A DNA stretch of 27,675 nt from SVFI01 sp045588655 (GTDB taxonomy: Bacteria > Bacillota > Clostridia > Lachnospirales > Lachnospiraceae): positions 1 through 27,675 of the forward strand of contig JAZNEP010000005.1 of NCBI GenBank assembly GCA_045588655.1. Reading direction: 5' to 3'. Numbering within the stretch: the stretch's first letter is position 1; every line of letters starts with the position of its first letter. Below the pieces are notes generated by a model. The model saw only the letters and a list, made by a program, of their open reading frames with translations. It was not told the origin of the DNA and did no database searches. Positions 8,398 to 16,400 of this stretch are shown here, in pieces. Made by a program: the position numbers and the translations under genes.

Positions 8398-9176
8398 TAA
8401 TTGGTGAGAGATTATATAGAGCGGTACGGGAGCGAGAATTAAAAGGTGTTTCGAGTATAAAACCGGATGTGTTTAATGAAATTTATGATTATAGATATTA
8501 TCTTGATGCAATGTATAGTCATGAGATTCCAAGCCATACATCATGTAAAAATAAGTTATTTTATTCATGGACTCCTGATTTTGAAATTGCTAAACAATTT
8601 TTGGAAGGAACCAAAGGAACGAGAGGATATGTGGCAATAGCATATGTCGATGTTTTTTTTGATACGGAAAAAGGTTTTCCAATCAATTTGTCAGAGGAAA
8701 TTCTATTTGCATATCCCTTAAATAGAAGAGAGAACTGGATTGATATGCTTATTATGAGGGAATACTATTCTGAAACTACAAATGCAGAATGTTTACAGTT
8801 AAATAATATGAATTATAATACTAGAAAAAAGCCATACTTTTTAAGCAACTTGTTAACAGTGAGAAATGGCGCGTTTTCTTTAGCGGCCAACACTCAAGAA
8901 TATGTGTTGATTATGAAGGATGCAAAATACAAAATAATTGATGATGTGGAAGCGTATAAACCACCTAATAGAAATAGTAATTTGCTGTACACAGGGATTA
9001 CACATTGGTTGCTAAAAAAAGCGCAAGAAGACTATTTTTTAAAACAGGTAATTATAAGAGTAATAGCTGCGTTAGAAAAAGATATTGACTTGTATTATAA
9101 TAATAATGTTATTTCGCAAGCTGACTATAAAGAGATTAATAGTATTGTGGATATATATAAGAAAGCAGTTGCCTAA
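8394..9176 (+). CDS. Putative ADP-ribosyltransferase-like toxin (tentative)
   Basis: A 260-residue soluble protein. Three spaced signatures recall R-S-E type ADP-ribosyltransferase folds: LYRAVRE near the N-terminus (R9), FYSWTPDFEIAKQF (S58-W-T60 followed by a helix, as in an STS-type strand), and NTQEYVLI (E169). The C-terminal ~60 residues are helical. This is a by-eye resemblance; no family name can be assigned with certainty. Its start overlaps the upstream stop (ATGA), with GGGAGTGAAG as ribosome site, so it is co-translated with the 111-residue protein. In an operon headed by an autoregulated HTH protein and next to BREX, a toxin or defence-effector role is plausible. Other nucleotide-binding or wholly novel folds remain possible. 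Confidence 0.55.
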   Translation: MIIGERLYRAVRERELKGVSSIKPDVFNEIYDYRYYLDAMYSHEIPSHTSCKNKLFYSWTPDFEIAKQFLEGTKGTRGYVAIAYVDVFFDTEKGFPINLSEEILFAYPLNRRENWIDMLIMREYYSETTNAECLQLNNMNYNTRKKPYFLSNLLTVRNGAFSLAANTQEYVLIMKDAKYKIIDDVEAYKPPNRNSNLLYTGITHWLLKKAQEDYFLKQVIIRVIAALEKDIDLYYNNNVISQADYKEINSIVDIYKKAVA

Positions 9177-9180
9177 TCCT

Positions 9181-9209
9181 TAGTAGTAAGCCTTCCCGTT
9201 TTACTACTA
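9181..9209 (+). terminator. Hairpin after the HTH/toxin operon
   Basis: TAGTAGTAA (9181-9189) pairs perfectly with TTACTACTA (9201-9209). It is followed by TTTCTACTACTA rather than a clean T-run, so termination may be weak. Confidence 0.5.
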
Positions 9210-9250
9210 TTTCTACTACTAACAGGTAGTCACAACTTGCTAAATTATGC

Positions 9251-9256
9251 TATAAT
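9251..9256 (+). promoter_or_regulatory. -10 box (TATAAT) of the ancestral LMW-PTP leader
   Basis: A TATAAT lies about 95 bp before the duplicated LMW-PTP start at 9351, without a good -35. Between them is a hairpin (CCGGAAAT / ATTTCCGG, within about 9297-9328). This probably represents the original upstream region of the LMW-PTP gene, now cut off from its coding sequence. Confidence 0.4.
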
Positions 9257-9350
9257 TTGCCTGGTTAACAAGCAAACAACAATTTAACCATAACCCCGGA
9301 AATACCCGCAAAACACAGCATTTCCGGGCAAAAAGGAGCAAACAATTACT

Positions 9351-9398
9351 ATGATAAAAGTATTATTCATCTGCCACGGCAGTATTTTCCAGAATTAA
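9351..9398 (+). pseudogene. Duplicated 5' end of the LMW protein tyrosine phosphatase gene (left junction)
   Basis: An AAAGGAG ribosome site and ATG open a 15-codon ORF reading MIKVLFICHGSIFQN then TAA. It parallels the intact gene at 17180 (MIKILFVCHGNICRST). Identity is imperfect up to the shared core TGCCACGGCA (9372-9381 and 17201-17210) and the phosphatase sequence stops right after it. This is what integration near the 5' end of a gene leaves: the original start on one side, and an element-supplied start restoring the gene on the other. Only the fragment is present, so it encodes no enzyme. Confidence 0.7.
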
Positions 9399-9442
9399 AA
9401 AAGGCCTGTAAAATGGGCGTTTCCGGCGCAAAGGAGGTGAAG

Positions 9443-9470
9443 TTTACCACTGGTTTACCACTTTTGCAGG
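9443..9470. repeat. Left copy of the TTTACCAC/TTTTGCAGG end repeat
   Basis: Two TTTACCAC boxes (9443-9450 and 9454-9461, 11 bp apart) are followed by TTTTGCAGG. The same arrangement occurs at 16979-17007 in the same orientation, just inside the right end. The paired boxes at near-helical spacing look like integrase arm-type binding sites. Confidence 0.6.
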
Positions 9471-9496
9471 AAGAAAAAATTTAATAGAGCTCAAAC

Positions 9497-9545
9497 TCAT
9501 AGATGGCGTTCCAGCAAATATTACTGTTGGGATGCCATTTTTATT
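9497..9545 (+). terminator. Terminator-like hairpin, 5' exon of the group IIC intron (repeat copy 1)
   Basis: ATGGCGTTCCA (9503-9513) pairs with TGGGATGCCAT (9528-9538) over 11 bp including G-U pairs, followed by TTTTTATT. The intron begins directly after it, as expected for group IIC introns, which insert behind intrinsic terminators. A close copy lies at 13066-13114. Confidence 0.7.
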
Positions 9546-11438
9546 GTGCGCCTAGCGGCGCACGTTTCTAACGGGTGAAAGTCCCCAATCCGCCCTAGTA
9601 GTGGGAAGGATACAGCCAAGACCAAGGGTGTCCGTCGTGAGGCGGAATCTGAAGGAAGGTGGAGGCAAATCTCTGGTCTGACGAACAGAAATCACATCAG
9701 GCTACAGTTAGGGATAAGGTTGCAATACAAACCAAAGTCCAATAACTACTCGGAACTAACTGGAGTAAATGTGGCAGATATATGGAGAGAAAGAAACGTG
9801 TGGTACCTAGGGAGGTCTCGTCAGCAAGTGGAAACAGAGTATGAAACTTGTAGTAACAACGAATGACGAGAAGTCAGCAGAGGTCATAGTACCAAAGGCG
9901 GTTGCAAACGCTTTGGGAAGGACTGAACTTTAGGAGATACGAGCTAATGAATGTAACTGAAAGTAGATTTAAGAACAGACAACTTCATATGGAAGACTAT
10001 CTGCAAATGGTATCTGCGGAACAGAAAGAGTATGCAGAAGTGTTCGACTACCGTAAGATTACTGAAAAGAGCGGTATCATCACAGACTATTGGACGGATA
10101 ATCTTTTAGAATTGATTTTACGAAAAGATAACCTTAACAAGGCTTATAAAAGGGTGAAATCAAACAAGGGTGCAGGTGGAACAGACGGAATGCAGGTGGA
10201 TGAACTTCTGCCCTACCTAAAGGAAAACCAAGAACCCTTAATCCAACAGATACGAAATGGGAAATACAAACCAAATCCAGTCCGAAGGGTAGAAATACCC
10301 AAAGAAACAAAAGGTGAGTACAGAAAACTAGGAGTTCCAACAGTGGTTGACAGGGTAATTCAACAGGCAATCACACAGGAACTTACTCCTATTTATGAGG
10401 AACAGTTTTCAGAAAACAGTTTCGGCTTTCGACCAAACCGAGGAGCGCATGATGCCCTCAAGCAGTGCCAAAAGAATGTAAATGACGGCTATATATATGT
10501 AGTAGATATGGACTTAGAAAAGTTCTTTGATACTGTATGCCAGAGTAAGTTGATAGAAGTACTGTCACGAAGCATTAAAGATGGCAGAGTGATTTCGCTG
10601 ATACACAAATATCTAAATGCGGGTGTGATTGCAAATGGAATGTTTGAACGTACAGAAATCGGAATGCCACAAGGTGGACCATTAAGTCCGTTGCTCAGTA
10701 ACATTATGTTGAATGAATTAGATAAGGAACTGGAACACAGAGGACACAGATTTGTCCGTTATGCGGATGACTGTATGATTTTCTGTAAAAGCAGAAAGAG
10801 TGCAGAAAGAACCTTATTAAATATACTTCCGTTCATAGAGGGAAAACTATTCTTAAAAGTGAACCGAGAGAAAACAGAAGTAGCACATGTCAGCAAGGTA
10901 AAGTACCTAGGCTATACCTTTTATAGATACAAAGGGAAATGCTGATTTAGAGTACATCCAAAGTCAGTACAGAAAATGAAGAGCCAACTTCGTGAACTTA
11001 CAGACAGAAACAATGGAATGAGCAACCAGTTGCGAGAAGAAAAATACCAGAAGTTCGTAAGAGGGTGGGTAAATTACTTTAAACTTGCGGATATGAAAGG
11101 AATACTTCGGGAGACGGATGAATGGGCAAGAAGGAGGATACGGGCAATCTATTGGAAACAATGGAAACGGATAAGAACACGTTACCGCATACTTCGAAAG
11201 TTGAAACAGGAACACTGGCAAGCAATAAAACTTGCCAATAGTAGATGTGGGTACTGGAGAATGGCAGAAATGTTAAATACGGTACTTACGAATAAAATAA
11301 TAGCCAAGCTAGGATATACATCCATGCTTGACTATTATCTGATAGTCTATGAAAACTAAGGAACCGCCTAGTACCGGACGGTATGCTAGGTGGTGTGAGA
11401 GGTCGGCTAATCAACTAATGGTTAGCCACCTACTCGAT
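9546..11438 (+). mobile_element. Group IIC intron with disrupted maturase
   Basis: The 5' end GTGCGCC matches the group II consensus GUGYG. Domain V is clear at 11363-11394: a 9-bp stem starting ACCGCC, a two-base bulge, a 4-bp stem and a GGAC loop. It carries the CGC triad typical of class C instead of AGC. Domain VI follows (GGCTAA 11405-11410 / TTAGCC 11422-11427). Insertion behind a terminator hairpin and a maturase with no endonuclease domain both fit class C. The 3' boundary (11438) is approximate. Splicing could still work if maturase is supplied in trans. Confidence 0.85.
9947..11359 (+). pseudogene. ltrA: Group II intron reverse transcriptase/maturase interrupted by an in-frame TGA
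   Basis: The intron-encoded protein normally provides reverse transcription and maturase activity for intron mobility. Visible RT motifs include SFGFRPNRGAHDAL, the GMPQGGPLSPLLSNI block and the catalytic YADD in RFVRYADDCMIF. The maturase (X) region lies in the second half (RGWVNYF, ARRRIRAIYWKQWK), and there is no HNH endonuclease tail. An in-frame TGA (10943-10945) sits after YKGKC where GGA (CGF) would be expected. The same frame continues to 11359, giving 470 codon positions in total. The preferred start is ATG 9947, with TAGGAG 10 bp upstream, rather than the TTG at 9902. The interruption falls between the RT and maturase domains, so splicing help is probably lost. Confidence 0.85.
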
Positions 11439-11612
11439 TTAAAGTATCATTTAAAGAGCAATAAGGAAGTGATATTTGGGGAAAATGTTCGTTTTAGTGT
11501 TATTAAGAAAGATGAGACGATTTTATAGATGGGGAACGAAATCCCCATACTTGAGAAAGCTTTGAAGCTAAAGAGTAGAGATCATTAAAAATCAAAGTTT
11601 ATAATGCTTGAC
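11439..11612. other. Region after the intron with possible gene scraps
   Basis: A frame open from the intron end to a TAG at 11526-11528 reads like a protein C-terminus (KEVIFGENVRFSVIKKDETIL). Directly after it a 19-codon ORF (11529-11588) begins MGNEIPILEKAL. This vaguely recalls the first residues of Tn916-type excisionases but ends at once and has no ribosome site. A small hairpin (ATGGGGA / TCCCCAT) overlaps that start. These may be decay products of element genes. Confidence 0.3.
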
Positions 11613-11663
11613 ACTAGACACCTTTGGGTGTTACACTTCGTGTAACACCCAAAGGTGTCTAGT
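11613..11663. repeat. Perfect 24-bp inverted repeat with 3-base loop
   Basis: ACTAGACACC... (11613-11636) is matched without mismatch by its reverse complement at 11640-11663 around the loop TTC. No T-run follows, so it is not a normal terminator. A perfect stem of this length under no coding constraint suggests recent origin or a structural role, such as a miniature element, a protein-bound cruciform or a processed RNA hairpin. Confidence 0.8.
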
Positions 11664-11775
11664 AAGAGTGGAAAATTATGCCTTCAATTAAATAAAAAAC
11701 AAGATTTATGTTGTGCATTTGAAGAAAATGATGTATTATATAAGTAGAAAAGTAAGTTTATTATAATTTTGCTAG

Positions 11776-11804
11776 TTGACTGCTAAAAATAAACGTGGTA
11801 AACT
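11776..11804 (+). promoter_or_regulatory. Promoter of the leader RNA
   Basis: TTGACT (11776-11781), a 17-bp spacer and TAAACT (11799-11804) give a plausible sigma-A promoter. Transcription would start near 11811 and run into the structured leader. Confidence 0.5.
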
Positions 11805-11985
11805 TGCTTGGAAAAGTAGTTAATAAATTGTATGCTATGTGCATATATTAAGAATAGTTCTTTTGGCTTACGGGCGAAGAACTACTTGGCTGATGAAGTT
11901 TGTGTGAGTGATACCAAATGCAAATGGAGGTCTTCCCGTTGGTTTAGGCGTTGAGCCAACAGTATCTTACTCTTCGGAGGAAAAG

Positions 11986-12012
11986 GTGAAAATGCTTATA
12001 AGTGTCTTCTAG
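11986..12012 (+). CDS. Possible leader peptide overlapping the terminator stem
   Basis: GGAGG (11976-11980) precedes GTG 11986 by 5 bases, opening a mini-ORF, MKMLISVF then TAG at 12010-12012. ATG 11992 is the alternative start. The last codons lie inside the left arm of the terminator (12003-12013), so a ribosome there would block hairpin formation. The same CGGAGGAAAAG sequence recurs before the PBECR4-like gene. The ORF is very short, so translation is not proven. Confidence 0.35.
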   Translation: MKMLISVF

Positions 12013-12039
12013 GTTTTCCTAGAAGACATTTATTATTTT
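12003..12039 (+). terminator. Strong terminator between the leader RNA and the PBECR4-like gene
   Basis: TGTCTTCTAGG (12003-12013) pairs perfectly with CCTAGAAGACA (12018-12028) around a TTTT loop, followed by TTTATTATTTT. The downstream ribosome site begins 3 bases after it, so expression of the next gene depends on readthrough. Confidence 0.85.
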
Positions 12040-12053
12040 GCGGAGGAAAAGTC

Positions 12054-12971
12054 TTGAATATAATTAGAGATATTATTGCTGATTATGAAAAGTTAATAAA
12101 GACAAATATTCAGATTCCTTTAAGTAATGGTGATACAATAAAGTTTGCTTTTAACCCACAAGATTTACCACACTTACTTGGATTGCAATATCTAGTAGAT
12201 AATCCGATTTTGTTTGAATATAAAGAAAAACGTTTAAGTGCAACCGATTTGTATAATAGAATGTGTAGTGATGGAGAAGATGCAATAGATATAGATGAAT
12301 TTGAAAACAGTGAACACTTTGATGAAATATATAAAGGAAGAATTCAGTATTTTAGTAGTGAAATGATTTTAGATATTATACAGGCAAGACAGATTGTTAA
12401 GTTTGATTATACTAAAGTCAAGAATTTTTCAACCAAATTAGATAAAATTGAGTATATGTTCTGGAAGAAATATATGGATGCGAACGATAATTATGGATAT
12501 TTTGGAATAGGATTTATGTCGTCCGGAAAAAGTAGTGATATCAATTATCCTAATACATTTTTCTTTCGTGTAGATGATGAATATATTTGTTATCAAGAAA
12601 GGGTATTGCCATATTCACTCATGAAGAAGGATAAAAATGGCGTAAAAACATTTGAAATATATTGGGAACAAGTCTGGGAGGCGCTTCAGAAAAATAGTCA
12701 TTACAAAAAGCTAAAAAATCATTATGTGTTGGAAAATGGTGCAATTAATTTTGACGCTTTAGAATCATGCTCAGATAAAGAAATCTTAAAGCATTATGAA
12801 CTGTTACAATTGGATGCTTTGGATAAAATCTATTTGCCATACATGAAGCAAGACTTTCGTTGGACCAATGATGAAAAGAGATTTATTTTACATAGGCTTA
12901 AGAGTGAAGAGAGAGACTTAATGCCAAATGAAGTTAGAGATTTATTAAATGAATGCAGACAAAAAGGTTAA
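12054..12971 (+). CDS. PBECR4-like putative nuclease/toxin
   Basis: This 305-residue soluble protein resembles the PBECR4 group (phage Barnase-EndoU-ColicinE5/D-RelE-like nuclease) by recalled patterns. These are an N-terminal DYEKLI segment, FNPQDLPHLLGLQYL (H40), the middle GRIQYFSSEMILDII and IVKFDY (K116), then NYPNTFFFRVDDEYICYQ. Members of that fold are predicted RNA-cleaving toxins. Catalytic residues cannot be fixed by eye; H40, R96 and K116 are candidates. The start is TTG 12054 with GGAGG (12042-12046) 7 bases before. It lies directly behind a terminator-ended structured RNA, an order shared with type III toxin-antitoxin loci. No protein antitoxin gene is adjacent. The function is inferred. 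Confidence 0.6.
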   Translation: MNIIRDIIADYEKLIKTNIQIPLSNGDTIKFAFNPQDLPHLLGLQYLVDNPILFEYKEKRLSATDLYNRMCSDGEDAIDIDEFENSEHFDEIYKGRIQYFSSEMILDIIQARQIVKFDYTKVKNFSTKLDKIEYMFWKKYMDANDNYGYFGIGFMSSGKSSDINYPNTFFFRVDDEYICYQERVLPYSLMKKDKNGVKTFEIYWEQVWEALQKNSHYKKLKNHYVLENGAINFDALESCSDKEILKHYELLQLDALDKIYLPYMKQDFRWTNDEKRFILHRLKSEERDLMPNEVRDLLNECRQKG

Positions 12972-13065
12972 ATGCAGTTTAAGGAATATAATATGATTAT
13001 TATGGGAGTTAGGAAGATTTCTACCTGATTCCTTTTTTCGTTTAGAAAAGGAGAACATCATAAAT

Positions 13066-13114
13066 TCATAGATGGCGTTTCGACAAATATTTATGTTAGG
13101 ATGCCATTTTTTGT
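13066..13114 (+). repeat. Second copy of the terminator-like hairpin (no intron inserted)
   Basis: The sequence starts TCATAGATGGCGTT and ends GATGCCATTTTTTG. It closely matches 9497-9545 including the spacing of the arms and the T-run. This copy lacks an intron, so it is in effect an unoccupied group IIC target. Confidence 0.65.
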
Positions 13115-13253
13115 TTTTATGTATTATAATTAAAGTGGATGCAGATTACATGTCTGCTGAATATAGGAACGATTTGCTTCATTGCACATCTCCTGCTTGC
13201 TTTTCGTCAATTTTGTTTCGTGATTTGGAGTGGGGACTTTGTAGGCAAGCTGA

Positions 13254-13373
13254 TATGATTGTTTAAATGATGCATCGGAAGGGACTGTTCTAGAAGAAGT
13301 TTACCAGCCAGATGAAGTTAAAGAGTATCTAGAGAATCCAGAGGAGTGGATTAGTAGAAATAATATTTGGTAA
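13254..13373 (+). pseudogene. C-terminal protein fragment, unidentified
   Basis: An open frame of 39 codons without its own start ends at TAA 13371-13373. Its composition is protein-like and acidic (VLEEVYQPDEVKEYLENPEE, then WISRNNIW). It is preceded in frame by a TGA at 13251. It may be what remains of a gene displaced by the downstream large gene. I do not recognise the family. Confidence 0.35.
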
Positions 13374-13402
13374 ACAAAGGGATTATCAAAAGGGAGGATT
13401 TT

Positions 13403-16400
13403 ATGGGAAGACAAACAGAAGCATATCGAAATATGCACCCAGAACAATTTTCTGATTCATTCATAGTAAAAAGAGGTAAACTTGATAGAGATTTTTTGGA
13501 TTATTATTTAGATACTTTAACAAATAGAAATATGGACAAACAGTTTGAAGAACTTTGTAGACATATTGCTGAAGTTGAAATCTGTCCCAATTTATTACCT
13601 CAGACTGGGCCTACGGGTGGTGGAGATAGTAAAGTGGATAGCGAAACTTATCCTGTATCAGATAGTATTACAGAAATGTGGTATAGTACATTAGGGAATA
13701 AGGCTGGTAGTGAACGATGGGCTTTTGCTATTAGTGCAAAAAAAGATTGGAAAGCTAAGGTAAAGTCAGATGTAAAGAAAATTTTTGGTGTGAATAAAGA
13801 TAAGGAACGCGAATATACAAAAATATTCTTTATGTCCAATCAGTTTATTTCAGACAAGAAAAGAGCTGATTGTGAGGATGAACTAAGAAAAGAATATAGC
13901 ATAGATGTTCGAATTCTGGATAAAACATGGCTGTTGGATAAAGTAATGTCGTCACAAAAAAACAAAGAAGTTGCTGTAAAAAGCTTAGAATTATCAGAAA
14001 ATCTTTTAGATGAAATTGAAACGGGAAAAAAAGATTTTGAGAGAAATAAACGTTTAGATGAGATTGAAAATCGACTGAAAGATATATCAATAAAACCAGC
14101 AGAGAAAGTTCAGTTGGTTCAAGAAACTGTGATTCTGGGAAGAGAATTAGAGTTGTCAAAAGATGATGTGTTAGGGCTTATTGACAGAAGTATTAGAGTT
14201 GTCAAAGAGTATGGAAATAAAGTTGACTTAGCTAATGCTTACTATGATGCGGCTTGGACTGTGTTTTGGTGGTATTCGGAGGACAAGTTATATTATTCAT
14301 ACTATAAAGAATACGAGAATATTGCGTTGGAAGGAGATAATGTTAATTTATTTTCGCATCTTGTGACTCTATGGATTAACATTTTTTCTTTGAGTCTTGA
14401 AGATGATTGTGAAATACCAATTCAAGAACATACAAAAAGGATAAGTGATAGATATCAGAGATATATTGAAGATAAATCTAAGCCCAATACCGCATTAGAG
14501 GCAAAAGTGGCGTATATATTCATTAGATTATTGTCAGATGAAGATATTAATTGTGTTGTTCAAGATATGATGGAAATTCTTGATGAGAGTACAGGACATC
14601 TCGACCTTGATTTGTACCCGTTACAGAGAATAATACAAGAGTTTCCATTAATTGAAAAAGCTGAGAAATATAGTGAGTTATTTGAAAAAATGATATCTGT
14701 TATGAGCAAAAAAAATCAAAGAACAGATATGGCACTTATGTTAGCTAAAAAAGCGCATTCAATAAAGGAGGACAAACCGTATGAAGCGCTTAGCTTTTTT
14801 AGTAGAACATTGATGGCATTCTATAATGAAAGTGATAAGAATCATTTGATCGCTGTTGTCATGGAAATGGCAGAATTGTTTGACACTATAGGCTTGTTTT
14901 GGGCATCTAGAAATTTCTATTACTATGTCTTTTCTTTATGTTTGAATCAATATATGAAGTTTGGAGATGTAAATCCGGCATTATTTTTAAGTGCAAATTT
15001 ATTAAAATATTTAGAGGCGAAGTTAGGACATGTTTTATATGCTGTTGAGTTTGATGTGTTGGAAAAACTAGCTAGAACAATTTATCCAAGTGAACTTAAT
15101 ATAGGAGAAGATGAGGATAATAATTTCGATGCAGTATTGGCAATACAAATTTTACGAACTCCTATTGAGAACTATAACATTACTGAAAAATTGCCTATAT
15201 ATTTGGAAAAGCGCGGATTAGTATTTTCTATGTTAGCTGCAAAATATATATTGGGGTATTATGATCAAAAATTTCTTGAATCTTTAGAGAGTGATAAAGA
15301 AAAATATGATGATGTTATACATCAGTTACTAGAACAACCCGTAAATAAGCAATTTAAAGCGGGCCCATGGTATGGCAAAGAACAATGTTGCGTAATGAGT
15401 TCACATGTTTTAGGTTGCAATTTGGATGTATATGTTGAAAACTCATACGAACATGGGGAAATTGAAATTGCAACTACTATTTTGGCTTCCATAGAAAGCT
15501 TTTTAGGTACAGGTATAAGAAACAATCTTATTTCTGCATGTGGTAATATACTAATAGAGGTTAAATATAAAGAAAAAAGTGATCGTTTTATTATAGCTAA
15601 AGCATCTGAAACAGAAAAGAATAAAATCATAGTTATTTTTTCTGATTATGAATCTGAAAAAATAATTCCTGTCCAAAATGAATTTGCGGTTTTTACTACA
15701 GAACTAATTGCCAAGATAGTATCATTGATGTTTCCTTATGGTGATGCCATGAATAATATAGAAAAAATGATTAAAAATGATGCCGCTTTAGATAGAGCGT
15801 ATATCTTTTCAAATAGTATATTTTTTGGAATGGAAACGTTGGGGAAGGATTTGTTTCTATATGATGAACTATTGAAGGAATGTGAAATATTACCACAAAA
15901 GAGAATGGAATCTGTTTGGAAGGCTGAAAAAAATATAACGACGCGTAAGGAAGATTTTAAAGTTCATTTTCAAGCACCGCCTAATGCAGATTTAACAAAT
16001 ATTAGTAATGAGGATATGTTTACAACCTCCGTAATTAATATTCCTTTGTGGGATGAAGCAAGATGGAGTGGAGTGATGTATCTTGCAGATATTTATCAAC
16101 ATAATATGCCGCCTTATATAAACTTAATCTTTCAAAATAATTGTGGAAGAAAAATATTTGAAGAGTGGAAACAACAGTGGGGCGATTTTGATGAGAATAA
16201 TCAGCTTGAATTACGTATCATAAAAAATATAGATCGTAATCATCCGTACCATTATAGAGTAGTAATAGGAACTACTTGTATGGATGGTGTTGGTAAAAAA
16301 ACTTTAATTATGTCCCCGGCAAGAGTCCATACAATGATGCCAGGAAATAATAATAATTTAAAAATGTTTGAGGATGAATTAAAAATAGCGGGAAAATACT

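Larger units (their letters stand above)
11811..12039 (+). ncRNA. Structured leader RNA ending in a terminator before the PBECR4-like gene
   Basis: About 230 nt between a promoter and a terminator, with no substantial ORF. TAGTTCTT (11855-11862) pairs with AAGAACTA (11877-11884). In competition with this, ACGGG(CG)AAGA (11870-11880) can pair with TCTTCCCGT (11931-11939). Two TTGGCT copies (11863-11868, 11886-11891) can pair with one AGCCAA (11954-11959), so alternative folds exist. No tandem repeats like those of known ToxI-type antitoxin RNAs are evident. I do not recognise it as a known riboswitch. It could be an antitoxin RNA, an attenuator leader, or both. Confidence 0.5.
12972..13402. 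other. Intergenic region with terminator-like repeats and a gene scrap
   Basis: A weak hairpin (AGGAA 13011-13015 / TTCCT 13029-13033, then T's) may end the PBECR4-like gene. The second terminator repeat is at 13066-13114. A frame open from 13254 to TAA 13371 reads like a protein C-terminus. A possible 64-codon ORF across the repeat (13072-13266) has no ribosome site at a useful distance and was not called. Confidence 0.45.

Noticed and set aside
9902..9946. TTG start of the maturase at 9902
   Set aside because: It lies in intron ribozyme sequence without a ribosome site; ATG 9947 has TAGGAG at proper spacing.
9902..11359. Retron or diversity-generating reverse transcriptase
   Set aside because: A maturase domain, GUGYG 5' end and domain V/VI identify a group II intron.
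11529..11588. Excisionase gene
   Set aside because: Only ~12 residues resemble an Xis N-terminus, the frame ends after 19 codons and no ribosome site is present.
11811..12039. ToxI-type tandem-repeat antitoxin RNA
   Set aside because: No head-to-tail repeats of ~35-45 nt are evident, so it was left as an unclassified structured RNA.
13072..13266. 64-codon ORF across the second terminator repeat
   Set aside because: It starts inside the hairpin, has no ribosome site at a useful distance, and its N-terminus is only the translated repeat.
16250..16330. P-loop (DGVGKKT) in the large nuclease-like protein
   Set aside because: Spacing and residues do not fit GxxxxGK(S/T), and no Walker B follows at a sensible distance.
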